A stretch of 64,000 bases of DNA from Eupeodes corollae (lineage: Eukaryota > Arthropoda > Insecta > Diptera > Syrphidae). The stretch spans positions 43,721,946 to 43,785,945 of the forward strand of contig NC_079148.1 of the NCBI RefSeq assembly GCF_945859685.1. Direction: 5' to 3'. The notes beneath the pieces were generated by a model. The model was not told where the DNA came from and made no database searches. It saw only the letters and a program-made list of their open reading frames with translations. The position numbers and the translations under genes were made by a program. Below, piece after piece: positions 46,086 to 57,349 of the stretch (positions within the stretch are counted from its first letter, which is position 1; every line of letters starts with the position of its first letter).

Positions 46086-47500
46086 TATATAAAATTCTCA
46101 TGTCACAGTGTTAGCGGCCATACTACTCCGAAACGGCTTAACCAATTTCAATGAAATTTTGCATATGCATTCGGTACATCTGATAATAGGTTTTTATCTA
46201 TTTTTTATATTTCTAAGTGCAAGAGGTTAATGGCATCAACATCGTACACGGTGCAACGATCTTACGATAGTATTCACTGACGCAACGTACAAGGAAGCAT
46301 TGATTGCTATTAAATATCTTTGCATTATCATTGCCATCTTACCGCTCAGTCATTTCGGTATGCATTCACCAAATCGAAATGCATCTGATTTGATAGACAC
46401 TGAATTGAATCGTGAACTGAAATACAAAACATTTCTGTAGAAAAGGCAGCGATTGTTACTCTCAATGTCCCACTTATGAATGAAGAACAAGTGTCCATTT
46501 ATGACCACATCATCCTCGCAGTTTCAGCAATAAAAGGTGGATTTTTTTTTGTTGGATGTGCTAAGTGGTATTTGCGAATCGTTCCTTATTTCGCTAATTC
46601 TTGCTAAAATAATGGTATCGCATTGGCTGTTGCATTTTCTGGCATTGCAGCAACTTTATTGGGTGGGGGCAGAACAGGTTATTCGGTATTTAAACTGCTA
46701 CTAAATATTCAAAATCACCCAGAAAAAACAATCATCCATTGCCACAGTGCTGAAACAGTGTACAATTATCATCTGGCACTATGGCATAAAAACATTAGCT
46801 AGAGGCGTTAAACAGGACATTGAAAGATAGGAAAAACAGCGACAGACTATTTGGCGGCACTCTGTTACTCCTTTCAGGTGATTACAGACAAACACTTTCC
46901 TCTGATGAGATTAACGCGTGCTTGAAATCATCGCCACTGTGGCGTTATGTAGAAAAAGTGCAACTGGAAGTAAATATATGCATGTTTAAATACTTCAAGA
47001 TCCATCCGATGAAACATTCTCAAAGCAACTGTTAAATATAGGCGACGGAAAAGTTACCACAGATGAAACTGGATGCATAAAATTACCGGCAAATTTTTGC
47101 ACGATTATTGATTCAGAAGATGCTCTCATTGACTAGATGTACACAAACAATATAACAATCATAAGTGACCCTCAGAAAGAGCAATTTTAGCAGCAAAAAA
47201 TGTGGATGTCAACAAATTAAATCTCAAGACAACACTTGGTGTGAGTTTTGAACTCATTGGGTTTACCAGGCATGCCACCGCATAATTTACAACTGAAGGT
47301 TGGATCTCCGTAATTTTGCTTCGTAATTCGAATCCACTACGGTCTTGCAACGGAACTCGATTAGAAATTAAAAAAATTGATACAAAATGTTATCGAAGCC
47401 ATAATTCTAAATGGCAAATTCCGAGGTGAAAATATATTATTACTGCGAATCCCTTAGCGATATAAATAAAAATACTGTTAATTGATTGAATATAAAATAT
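46081..47500 (+). pseudogene. Helitron RepHel helicase remnant
   Basis: The left part carries a motif common at insect Helitron ends: TAAAATTCTCATGTCACAGT, 'CATACTACTCCGAAACGGCT', 'TGAAATTTTGCATATGCATT'. Helicase pieces of the Pif1-like domain follow in changing frames: 'VPLMNEEQVSIYDHIILAVS' with a ruined Walker A region (near 46470-46570), 'IALAVAFSGIAATLLGGGRT' (near 46617-46680), 'LFGGTLLLLSGDYRQTLSSD' (motif III-like, near 46850-46900), 'INACLKSSPLWRYVEKVQLE', 'GKVTTDETGCIKLPANF' (near 47050) and 'ILLLRIP' (near 47440). No Rep nuclease part and no CTAG hairpin end seen. Known: Helitrons move by rolling-circle replication. This copy is dead. Confidence 0.82.
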
Positions 47501-47514
47501 ACAAATAAATTGAA

Positions 47515-47690
47515 GAATATTTGAAGTCGATGGTTTTTAAAATATGGACGACGAAAAATGCTTCCCCAACGTACAAACGTACTTCTATTCAGATTCTAGG
47601 AACCTTGAAAGGTCGAGGAAAGCCAGTTCTACAAATTGCACCCATTTCAATAACTTCCTATGAGAAGTTAAAAAGGGTTTTTAGTTTTCA
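47515..47690 (+). repeat. DR end module after the Helitron remnant
   Basis: TTTGAAGTCGATGG, 'GGACGACGAAAAATGCTTCC', 'GATTCTAGGAACCTTGAAAG', 'CAATAACTTCCTATGAGAAG'. It matches the end module at 7757 and 9186. It suggests that the Helitron sequence interrupts a DR copy. Confidence 0.7.
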
Positions 47691-48129
47691 GCTTTTAGAA
47701 ATTCGACTTAAATTTCAATAAATGTACACCATTTAAAAAGAATTTGTATACGTTTATTTTACAATATTTCTTGTCGGCATAAAATTTCCTTATCGAAATT
47801 TTTCTCACAAGATTCTTCATTACAAATCCTTTACTTTAATCAAAATTTAATGTAACTTTCAAATGATAGTAATGAATCAATATTTTATGACTGGTATTTT
47901 GTAGAGGATTTAATGTGCTGGAATTTTAGGTATATCATTTTTGCAAATTATCAAAAATGTATTTTTTTTAGAAGTAGTTACTCTTTTTGTTTGTTATTTC
48001 GAGTAATATTTTCAGATAGGTTTCTTCTTTCCGATTTTTTAAAAGTATTTTTCTTCTAATGTCACATCTAGGCCACTCACAATTCATCGACTTCTTCCAC
48101 TCAATTTTTTTAAGTTTTTAACTTACCGA
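47691..48129. other. AT-rich stretch, no gene seen
   Basis: No motif or ORF of note. Confidence 0.5.
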
Positions 48130-48405
48130 CCTAAGATTATTAGTGCGTTGGACTGTCATGCCAGAGGTCTTGGGTTCGATCCCAGCCTATGCCATCACGG
48201 TACTGCCTCTCGCGAGGAATTTACAAATTCTCCAAGAGTAATTCTTGTCATGGAGAGTACTTTCTCAAATTAGCCGTTCGGATTCGGATTAAAACTGTAG
48301 GTCCCCTATATCCCTGACAACAGAACTCGCACATAGGAGTGGTTGAGAGTTTTAAGTCACTAGGCCCTAGTTCTAATGGGACTGTTACGCTACCCAATTT
48401 ATTCA
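48130..48405 (+). repeat. tRNA-derived SINE, copy 2 (best preserved)
   Basis: The tRNA-like head has ATTAGTGCGTTGGACTGTCA, TGCCAGAGGTCTTGGGTTC and a perfect B box GGTTCGATCCC at 48173-48183. The anticodon-like triplet is GTC. In the body, GTACTGCCTCTCGCGAGGAA, ACAAATTCTCCAAGAGTAAT, GTAGGTCCCCTATATCCCTG. At the 3' end, GGCCCTAGTTC (48363-48373), five bases, GGACTGTTACGCTACC and AATTTATT. The 3' block is shared with the RTE LINE. The first bases of the head are diverged, so the 5' end is approximate. Confidence 0.88.
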
Positions 48406-50574
48406 TAACTTAGTTTTGACATATTGAACTAGTTTTGAAAAAGGTCAATTATACCTATGGGTCTGAGAAAATGTTTTATATTTGTTAACGATAATCATTG
48501 GCAACGTTCATCTTAGAAAGGTATTTCAGCATCTTACCAATGAGCCCAACTGTAAAAGCTCTTTCCTCATTTTCAAGTTAGTTCCATCACGGTTAGTCTT
48601 TTTAGAAATATAAATCGCTTTAAAGAAAAGCAGATTGTCAGACATAGTGCCAACATATTTCCATTCAAATGTCCATTTCAAAGACCAAGACTAAGCTCCG
48701 CAAGTAAAGAAGTCTAACATGTAACTCTAGCCCATGGACATTTGAAGTCATTTTTATTGTCACTTAGCAACAATTATTCAAAATAAAGCTCCTTTTTTGT
48801 TTTGAGTAAGAAAAATTGTAATTTGAAAAGGAATTCTTTTTTTTTTCAGTGTAGTTTGATATAATGATGAACTCTCTAACTAAGGTACTCACTCTCATAA
48901 TAAGAGGTAGCCCCACACTTCATTTTTGTTGCTTCAGATGCCTTCATTAGCACTTTTATCGTGTTCTACTTCTTAAGTCTTTCCCTAATGATGATGACGT
49001 TAATGATAGCTTCGGGTTGCTATCAGGTTTCATCATATTTTTTAGTTGTTATTTTTGTTGTTGGCCTTCTTCTGTTTCTGTTCTATAATATTATACGCGT
49101 CCTTTTATATTGTAGACCTAAACCCATTGAATTTAATTAAAATAGCTCCGTAACTATGCATAATAGGGTTTTTCTTCTTAATAAACTATGACAATCTTAA
49201 TAATGACAGATACGAGAAAGTTTCAAAACAAAAATTTAAAAAAAAGTGTTAATTGTAAAAAAAACTAATAAAAAGAGTAAAGTATTGTATTTTAATTTTG
49301 AAACATTTTTAGCAAAAGCAACCACACTAAAAAGTATGTTTAAATTCACCACATTGCACTTTGTGCCTTTCAGTATTCTGACACTGAGACGATATAAATG
49401 TTAGATACTTTTTGCCACAAATCGATTGGTAAAGAGATTCAATTTTTATTTTTTCTTATTTTATGCAAAAAGCGATTTCACTTTAATTTAGCACAGTTCT
49501 TTTGTATTAAGCGAGAAGAAGCTGTGAATGCAACATGCAACGTGTTCAGTTTGTGGTTTGATGTGTGTGGTGTGTTTTTGTGGCAGAGACACAGGCGCAA
49601 GCACAGGCACATACTATAAAATATTATTTGTGTAAATGGGTCATTAAGTATATTTGTACATCTTTGATATCAAACCGCATCTACCGAAGAAGTGTATCTT
49701 ATTATTTATGGTCTATATAATTATCTATTTATAGAGGGTCTTGTCACTTGTTTAACAATATGCAATGGTACCTTATGGAGTGGAGGTCTTAATTTATGCC
49801 ACAACATGCATATTTTTTTTCAAGAGTGAGAGTTAATTTGTACTTTTTGTAGTACAGAAAATAAGTCTTGCAAATAAAGAGTGAAAGTGTGTATACAGAT
49901 TTAAAATTATTATCTTTTTTAATTAGGGATGCAAATAAAACAAAAATTACTTCAGAAACTTTTTTTTAGATTTTTATGGAGATGAGAAAAATTTGAAATA
50001 AACAAAATTTACCCCGGTAAAAAAATTCCGGTATGTTGCAATTTTACTTATTTGGCCTATGTCTGCAATTGACAACTTTATTAAACTAATTGTCACACAA
50101 AATTCCCATAAACCTTACGATAAAAATCACAATTTATTTATTGGTCTAAATTCAACCAGGTTTGCGTTTATCCATTTGCTTATCCAACTTAATCGAAATA
50201 GGACAAAAAGTATAGCAACATAATATTATTTTTATTTTATAACTGCAGTGTTCACTTCACTTAAAACATAATAATAAAAAGTACGTATACGCCACAGTAG
50301 GATGACCCAACACATAATTATGTTGTTGAAGAAAATTTAATAAGATAAAAAAAGTTGTCTCATGATATTTGCATTCATGTAATTCTCACCTTTTTCCACA
50401 TTTATATGCCAACATTGTTATTTTTGTATTATAAAAATTTTGTTTAATGTCATTTAAATAATAACAACCATTTAGTTATATAAATACAATGAATAGAATT
50501 TTTACCAATTTGGAAGTGATTTTTTTTATTTACTTCTTATATGAAAAGAAGCAATTTTTTTTTTTACGTTCACA
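48406..50574. other. AT-rich stretch in the inverted-repeat spacer, no gene seen
   Basis: Short ORFs only (73 codons or fewer). No repeat match was noticed. It forms the right part of the spacer between the inverted arms. Confidence 0.5.
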
Positions 50575-51553
50575 ACAATATTTTTAATTATTATTAACTT
50601 CCCATAGGGAGTTATTGTAATGGGTCCGATTTGTCAAATTGAAAATTTTGACATTTCTCGACGTTTCAATGTCCCTGGAGTCGAAATAAAAGATTTTTAG
50701 AAAGATGTCTGTGCGTGCGTGTGTACGTACGTTCGTACATTCGTACGTTCGCGACGTTTTTTTCGTTGTCCATAGCTCAAGAATCAGAAGAGATATCGAC
50801 TTTTTTATATACAGATAATAAGGTAGAAAGATGCAGAAAGGGCTCTGAAGAAAATTGCGTTGGGTGGTTTTTTTACCATAGTAATTTTAAAAAAAGTTCA
50901 AAATGTTTGTTAACCCAAAATATCCCATAAACCGAAAACGCTAGAGACTTGAATTAAATTGTTTATAATATATTGTAACGTAATACCAAACAAGTATTTT
51001 TTTTAACAAAAAATCCAGTCAACGGCTATTTTTATAAATAAAAAAAATGATAAAAATCTTTGTCACATCGAAAATTTTAAGAAAACAAAATATTTCATCT
51101 CCAAAATAATTTGGTGCAACGAAAAATAACGTTTTTAACATTTGCTACGATTTTAAAAAAAATCTAAATGACAGTTTTTATTACAAAAAATAAAAACCTA
51201 ATACTAAAACTTGGTAAACATTTACTTTCGACTCAAATTTTGTTTTTTGATATTCAGTAATTTATAAAAATCTAAAAGTCCGTTTTTTATAAAAAAAAAA
51301 TAAAATTTACAAAAAATAGTACACAAATTTTCTAAAAATTGATGTTCGGTTCTTGATATCTCTCAAATTAATTTAATTCATCCAATTTATAAAAATTTAA
51401 AAGATGCTCCTTAAATTGGTTTTTAAGATTTGTATGAATAATTAACTAAAACTTTTTTAACCCAACATGAAAACCTACAAACTTTTAAGCAAGACAAATC
51501 TACAGACGGTATGGTAAGTTATCAGTATAGGTCGCATCCCAGCCTTTTTTTAA
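50575..51553 (-). repeat. DR repeat, copy 5
   Basis: Complete-looking DR on the minus strand, with end module at 50575-50830 (GTGCGTGCGTGTGTACGTAC inside), middle part with TATTGTAACGTAATACCAAA (about 50971) and the outer end GGTCGCATCCCAGCC at about 51530-51545. At about 1 kb it is shorter than copy 4, having fewer subunits. Confidence 0.8.
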
Positions 51554-54095
51554 GCTTGGTTTGCCTTAAAAGTAGCTTTTAAGAAACTCAATATGAGAGT
51601 AAGGGAATTTTAGAAGCAATTAAGTTTAAAAAGATTAGGGATTTGACAAAAACATATATACATATGTCTGCCCTCGAACGTTGACAACATAAAACTACTC
51701 TTGATGTTGATGATAACAGATTTTTGGATTATTTGAACTTATCATTGGCGTTCGAACAAACTCTTAGAAAGACATGGAAAATGAACATGCTTGATATTAC
51801 ATGTTTATTCGCATCATAATTGAGTTTCTAGACTTCAAAGCTTTTTTTAAACCATCAATTTGGACGAGGTTAAGGCCAACTTTTGTTACTCTTTGAAAAA
51901 GGAAGGCTTGCATGTATGTATGTACTTTTCTGAATGCATTTACAACTCATACAGAACAAATCACCAGACGTTAAAGGATACGACGGATAGTGTGAGCTTT
52001 TTGTGTATTTTTGTATTTTGTTGCTATATGTATTTTTATTGGAATTTTTTTTTTGAAACTGAAAAAGTAAAAAAAAAAAGTCAAAGGATCCTCTGAAAAG
52101 AAATTTTGAAATCTAAGTGAGTTTTTCACTTCCATTTACAGTGTCAGTGCCATTGACACAACTCATCTAACGGATGCTGTGTAGTTTAAACAAAAACGCG
52201 ATGAATTGAACCTAACATTTTGGATCGAAATGATTTTTACTCGGTGTTAACCTTTTTTTTAACACCAATACGGTGATACGTAGAACCTACCTGGTCATAC
52301 AAATCTTTGAACTAGGTTGTTTTCATTTCATTTTTTTATTTCAAGCTATTCTAAGCCTTGCAAGGATATTCTATCCATAGAATTGCAACTTAAATGATAG
52401 GGATCCATATGATAGTGTGATAATTGTGAGTAAGAAGAGCAGTACTTAAGGAGAAAAAAAATCATCCCCAACCTCCAAGTCGAATGACTATACATACGAA
52501 AGTGTGAACCTTCAGTATAAGCTTTTGATTGTACCTTTGTGTTCATATTGGGACAAAGAAGAGGGATGTAGACCAGAGATACATTATTTTTGACTAGATT
52601 TTAAACAGATTTAAAATATAATTAAATCAACATTTAAGTTTTATAACGCATGGTGTTGATTTCACACTAAAAAGTCAAAGGATCCTCTGAATCAACGAAA
52701 ACTTGAAATAAGCTAATTTCATTTTTGTTTTTTACGATTATTGTATTTTTTTAAAAGACTTTTCATTTGGATATTTAAAACTAGGTTTGTCATCAAAAAA
52801 ACCTGTAGGCGCGAAATAAGTTCACGAATTCCATTTCACTGTTAGGCATGACTAACACACTATTTTTTACGTGACCTTACGAGTGCTAAAACACAAGCTT
52901 ACTTACTTACTTACTTTCTTACTTACTTAAGGTAGCGCTACAGTCCGGGGTGGACCTGAGCTTCAACCAACATGCGTCTCCAGCCAGTTCGGTCCCTAGC
53001 TACCTGTCTCCAGTTTCGCACGCCAAGTTGGTTGAGGTCTTCACTGACCTGCGTGCGCCACCTGAGTTGCAGTCTTCCTCTATTGCGCCGTAACTCGGGA
53101 TTGGATTCGAATACCTTCCGGGCTGAAGCGTTGATGTCCATTCGCTCTACATGACCTAGCCCTCTAAGCTGTTGGATTTTAATTCTGTTAACTAGGTCAG
53201 TGTCGCTGTACAGCCTGTACAGTTCGTCGTTATATCTTCTCCTCCATTCTCCATGTACGCGTACGGGACCAAAAATCACCCGAAGAATTTTTCTCTCGAA
53301 GCATCCTAAGACGCTCTCAGCTTTCTTTGTCAGGGTCTAGACCTCAGCGCCATAAATGAGAACCGGGATGATGAGTATCTTATAGATGCCGATTTTAGAT
53401 GCTCGAGAGAGGACTTTACTTCTCAATTGCCTTTTAAGTCCAAAGCAGCAGCGATTTGCAAGAGTTATTCTTCGTTTGATTTCAGCGCTGGTGTCGTTGT
53501 CTGTGTTTATAGCGGTGCCTAGGTAGACAAATTCCTTAACTATCTCAAAGTTATAGCTGTCCATGGTGACGTTTTGTCCAAGACGTCGTTGTTCAATGTC
53601 CTTTTTTGATGACAGCATATACTTGGTCTTGCCCTCATTGACCACTAAACCCATCTTCTTCGCTTCCGTCGCAATGCTCAAAACGCTCCACTGACAACAC
53701 GTTTTGATCTTCCAATTATGTCAATATCATCGGCGTATCTGAGTTATTGGATGACATTTGGAAGATTGTGCCTCAAGTGTTGACGGTTGAGTTTTGCACA
53801 ATTCTTTCCAGAACGATGTTGAAGAAGTCGCATGGCAGTGCATCGCCTTCTCTTAAACCTTTTCCGACCTTGATCGAGCAGAATGCATTCTCCATCGTCA
53901 TTCTGCACAAACGGATAAGTTTGACAGGGATTCCAAAACTAGAACTTGCTTAGTAGAGCTCTTCCCTATAGATGCTGTCATACGCGGCTTTAAAATCGAT
54001 AAAGAGGAGGCGGGTACCGATTTAAAGCTCCTGGGTTTTGTCGAAGATCTGCCGTAGAGTGAATATTTGGTCGGTAGTGAACTTTCCTGATCTGC
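50575..54095 (-). repeat. right arm of the large inverted duplication
   Basis: Mirror image of 42020-45455: DR end module (TAACTTCCCATAGGGAGTTA at 50597), DR subunits, the DR outer end (CATCCCAGCC near 51540), then the unique-looking part (GTTAAAGGATACGACGGATA at 51971; AGCCTTGCAAGGATATTCTA at 52352) and RTE copy D. Its RTE is longer than that of the left arm. Confidence 0.85.
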
Positions 54096-54465
54096 AGCCA
54101 CACTGATAAGGACCTATCAGGTTTTTGGCGAATGGCTTCAGACGTTCACATATTACTGGTGATGCTTCTGTAGTTGGCGCAATTTAGAGGGTCTCTTTTT
54201 TTCAGTATCAGGCAAACTATGCCGAGATTCCATTCATCGGGCATGCTTTCTTCCGACCATATTTTGCAGATGAGTTGGTGCATGCTCCCTACCATGTCAT
54301 TGTCTGCTGCTTTAAATACTTTGGCGGCGATGCCGTCAGCTCCAGCAGCTTTTTTGGCTTCAGTTTCGATAAAGCTATCTTCACTTCGTCAAGGTCGGGT
54401 AGGCGGAATTGTTGATCTGCGTCGCCTAGGTTGAGTGGTTCTATCTCCCTGGACTTGTGAGTATT
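52905..54465 (-). pseudogene. RTE-like LINE, copy D
   Basis: Minus strand, 5'-truncated just before the reverse transcriptase ('LPDLDEVKIALSKL', near 54400). Then 'MHQLICKIWSEESMPDEWNL' (near 54280-54220), 'PYQCGCRSGKFTTDQIFTL' (near 54110), motif A near 53990, 'RYADDIDIIGR' (motif C near 53720), 'KMGLVVNEGKTKYMLSSKKD' (near 53650-53590), 'YLGTAINTDNDTSAEIKRRI' (near 53520), 'LIIPVLIYGAEV' (near 53360) and the C-terminus 'RRRYNDELYRLYSDTDLV' (near 53240-53190). The (TAAG)n tail is at 52905-52931. Stops are few; a 114- and a 113-codon ORF cover the C-terminal half. A different subfamily from copies A-C. Confidence 0.88.
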
Positions 54466-56109
54466 TTATCTAAAACAAAAAATATTTAAGTCAAATTTCG
54501 TATGTCGCTTCAAACTAATTTCCAGACAACTATGTTCAAAATATTTTAGAAAAGCGTACTTTTTTCAAATGAAAAAAGTTTCATAAAAAAAATGTAGTTG
54601 CTAAATTTTTAGTCAAATTTTCAACGAAACTTCAATAAAATTTCAACTTAAATTTAAAAATAAATTATTTGTATTTAGTTCATTCCGCGTTCATCATCAG
54701 GATAGATACAAAAATTGAATCATCGACAAAAATAAAAATGTCCGGGATTTTAATTGAATCCCCATAGGATCAAAAGAAACAAAAATTCCTATCTAATTTT
54801 CAACATTTCAAATATTCATATACACATATATACTTTTTATATAATACTAAAAATTCCGATTGCGTTAAGGTTAGACTTTTTTATGCATAATGACTTTAAA
54901 TTTAAATTGAGTTTAATTTTTTGTATTCCCAAACGAATTTCAATCAATTAATCAACCGTGCAATCAAGATAAATGACCTATTCCTCCATACGAAAAGACC
55001 TATTTATCATAGACATATACACTCAAAGTCCCTTGATTAAGTACATTTTATTTTTGTTGTTTCTATATTTTTCTAATTAATAAGGAAAACAAAGATTTGA
55101 TACTTAAAATAAGGTAAGGTTATGAATATTTTGAATTGAATATTTTTAAGCCCATTTCCTTCCTTAACAAAAAGTTACTGAACTTTTCTTGTTTAATATA
55201 TTCAAGCTTCAAAAAAAAAAAGAAGCTTATGATTTTAGAAACTGCTAAGTCTTAAGAACCAAAAATTGACCCCAATCAAGTGATGTGGAGTGTTATTGCA
55301 TTGCATACAAAATAACCATGGCTTGTTCAATTATATCAAACACGCTAAGCTGTGTCAACCGTATGGAAGAAAATTTGCATTTCAGTGGCAAAATATATGC
55401 CAATCAATGAGAAACAAACTTTCCTAGAGTCCACACTGCACACTGCACATCACATCACACACAATGACTCCATCCAAATGACATAAACCTAAATTCTACA
55501 GTATGCCATAAGTCCTCTCCTTTTCGATTGAGATCATCAGACTTTCTCAAATTGGATTAGAAGGGTATTCACATTCACAAATCGAATAAAATTTATTCAA
55601 AATGTTTTTATCAACGGTCGAGTCGGTTTGAGTCGATTCGTTGGTTGGTTGACTTGACTAAGTTCTTCCAATGTTCTAAGGTTCTGTATGAAAATTGTAT
55701 CTACATATTATGATGATGTATCTTTATATGGATTCACAATAAAAAATAGATAAATAGAGAAAGAAAGATACTACTCTGTATCTATCTATAGAGAGTGTCC
55801 TCGATGATAAGGATACGGGGATAAGGATAAGGATAAAGAAAAGAAAATATACATTTTGCCAAAACTTTTGACATTTTAAACTTTATCTTCAATTTGTTGT
55901 TGTTTGTTTCTTTTGCCAAATAAAAAGGAAAACACAAAAATGTAAGATAGAATTGATGGTAAAGTATTTTACATAATTGTCTGTGTTGATGAACGATTTT
56001 CCAGGTCACATGGATCAGAAGTGTATCCTGTTCTGGCCTGGCCTGGAAGATGATAGACGACCAAAATATAGTAAAAATAAAATCGTCCTGAAAATGTACT
56101 CCTCTTGTT

Positions 56110-56160
56110 CCTTCATTGTCGTCGTCGTCGTTATCATTGTTGTCGTCGTTATCCTGCAGT
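56110..56160. repeat. GTC/GTT trinucleotide run
   Basis: CATTGTCGTCGTCGTCGTTA followed by more GTC and GTT units. It would encode Val/Ile on one frame and Asn/Asp-like residues on the other strand; treated as a microsatellite. Confidence 0.75.
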
Positions 56161-56524
56161 TTGTTTGTTTTTGGTTGTTTTCTTTTCTCCTGAAAAAATC
56201 CTTTTTGTTGAAGGTATTTTTCGTAGAGTTGTCATTGTCACCATCATCCTCCAGGAACCCAAAGGTGAATGGGAGTGGGGCAAGGTTATTTCCCAGTGCA
56301 AGCAGCAAAGGGTACAAGATCACCATATACCACATAGCACTGATGATAGTTTTGAAGGACCCTTATGTACGAAAACTACGACGACATTCGTAAAACTATC
56401 CCCTATCAACACCGCCACCCCTGCAACCCTGTCGATTGCATTTGGTAAGGGAATTTCATCAGAATAACGTTCATATAATATGACAGTGGTTTTTATGGTC
56501 AATAAAGTGTTAGCTGATTACAAA

Positions 56525-56870
56525 AACGATGGCGACGACGAAGACGACGACGAACGCCATTTCGTTATATATGATGATGATTTCAAAAATGATGATGATG
56601 ATGCTTATGCTGATGGAAGAATGGAGAAATGATGATTATTATGACGAAATCGAAAACGACATCACTATACACAAAATAACTTAGCTATGACGATGATGAT
56701 GTGAGGAAGAATTTATCAAAGTGAGGAAGGGGAAACACCCCAACACCAAGATGATGACAACAAGGACGAGCGACGACTTAAATGACGCCGACTCCGACTC
56801 CAACGACAAGGACGATGACGACTACGACGACGATGATGCCGGCAAGGACTACGATTAAATGCATTCACAT
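56525..56870. repeat. imperfect GAC/GAT trinucleotide tract
   Basis: Dense GAC, GAT and GAA units, for example GGCGACGACGAAGACGACGA at 56531, GATGATGATGATGCTTATGC near 56592 and GACGATGACGACTACGACGA near 56810. Interruptions shift the phase and in-frame stops occur, so it is more likely a decayed microsatellite than an acidic coding exon. Confidence 0.7.
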
Positions 56871-57349
56871 TATAATGAAAACGCGTTTAGCATTTTTAGA
56901 GCTTTATCCTCACCCGTTCTCACCCTTTTCTGGGACATAGTACATTTTTTTTCAATTTATGTCTTGACATTTTATGGAGAATTGTTATGAAACTATAAAA
57001 AGTCGTACCTATAGTATATAGAATGCGGCTATAATAAGAGAGATAAAGTGATTCTTGTTCTTATTCTGATGGTGGAGTATAGACCCAGCAGCGATGATGC
57101 GATGATGACAACAGCCCAACGTCAGCAGCGGCAAAGTTAGGAGAAAATGTCATAGCCCTGACATTTCACTCAGTTTTCCCATTTTAGGGGTTATGAGCCA
57201 GTGTCGGATTTTGATGGGTGGCTGAAGGATTGCTTAGGGGCGATTTATTTTTCTCCAATATAAGGAGTAAAAATAGGTTCTAAGAATCATTTTTTTACCG
57301 TTCGGATAGGCTTTGCATATTTGAGAGGAAAAAAATCATTCCAAGTGGC

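Larger units (their letters stand above)
54466..57345. other. AT-rich stretch with trinucleotide runs, no gene seen
   Basis: No supported gene. ORFs over the microsatellite parts (138, 120 and 106 codons in different frames and strands near 56.0-56.5 kb) are low-complexity products of the repeats. The last 250 bp before 57345 show nothing recognisable. Confidence 0.5.

Noticed and set aside
48130..48200. Functional tRNA gene at the SINE head
   Set aside because: The B box is perfect but the acceptor and D-arm regions do not pair as in a real tRNA, and the sequence continues into a SINE body with an RTE-like tail.
44284..51553. One fold-back transposon with DR as terminal inverted repeats
   Set aside because: The inverted similarity continues for about 2.3 kb beyond DR into the flanks on both sides, so the duplication includes flanking DNA and DR is not the boundary.
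55977..56502. Overlapping ORFs of 138, 120 and 106 codons
   Set aside because: They lie on both strands over GTC/GTT runs and are rich in Val/Ile or Thr; the frames are open because of the repeat.
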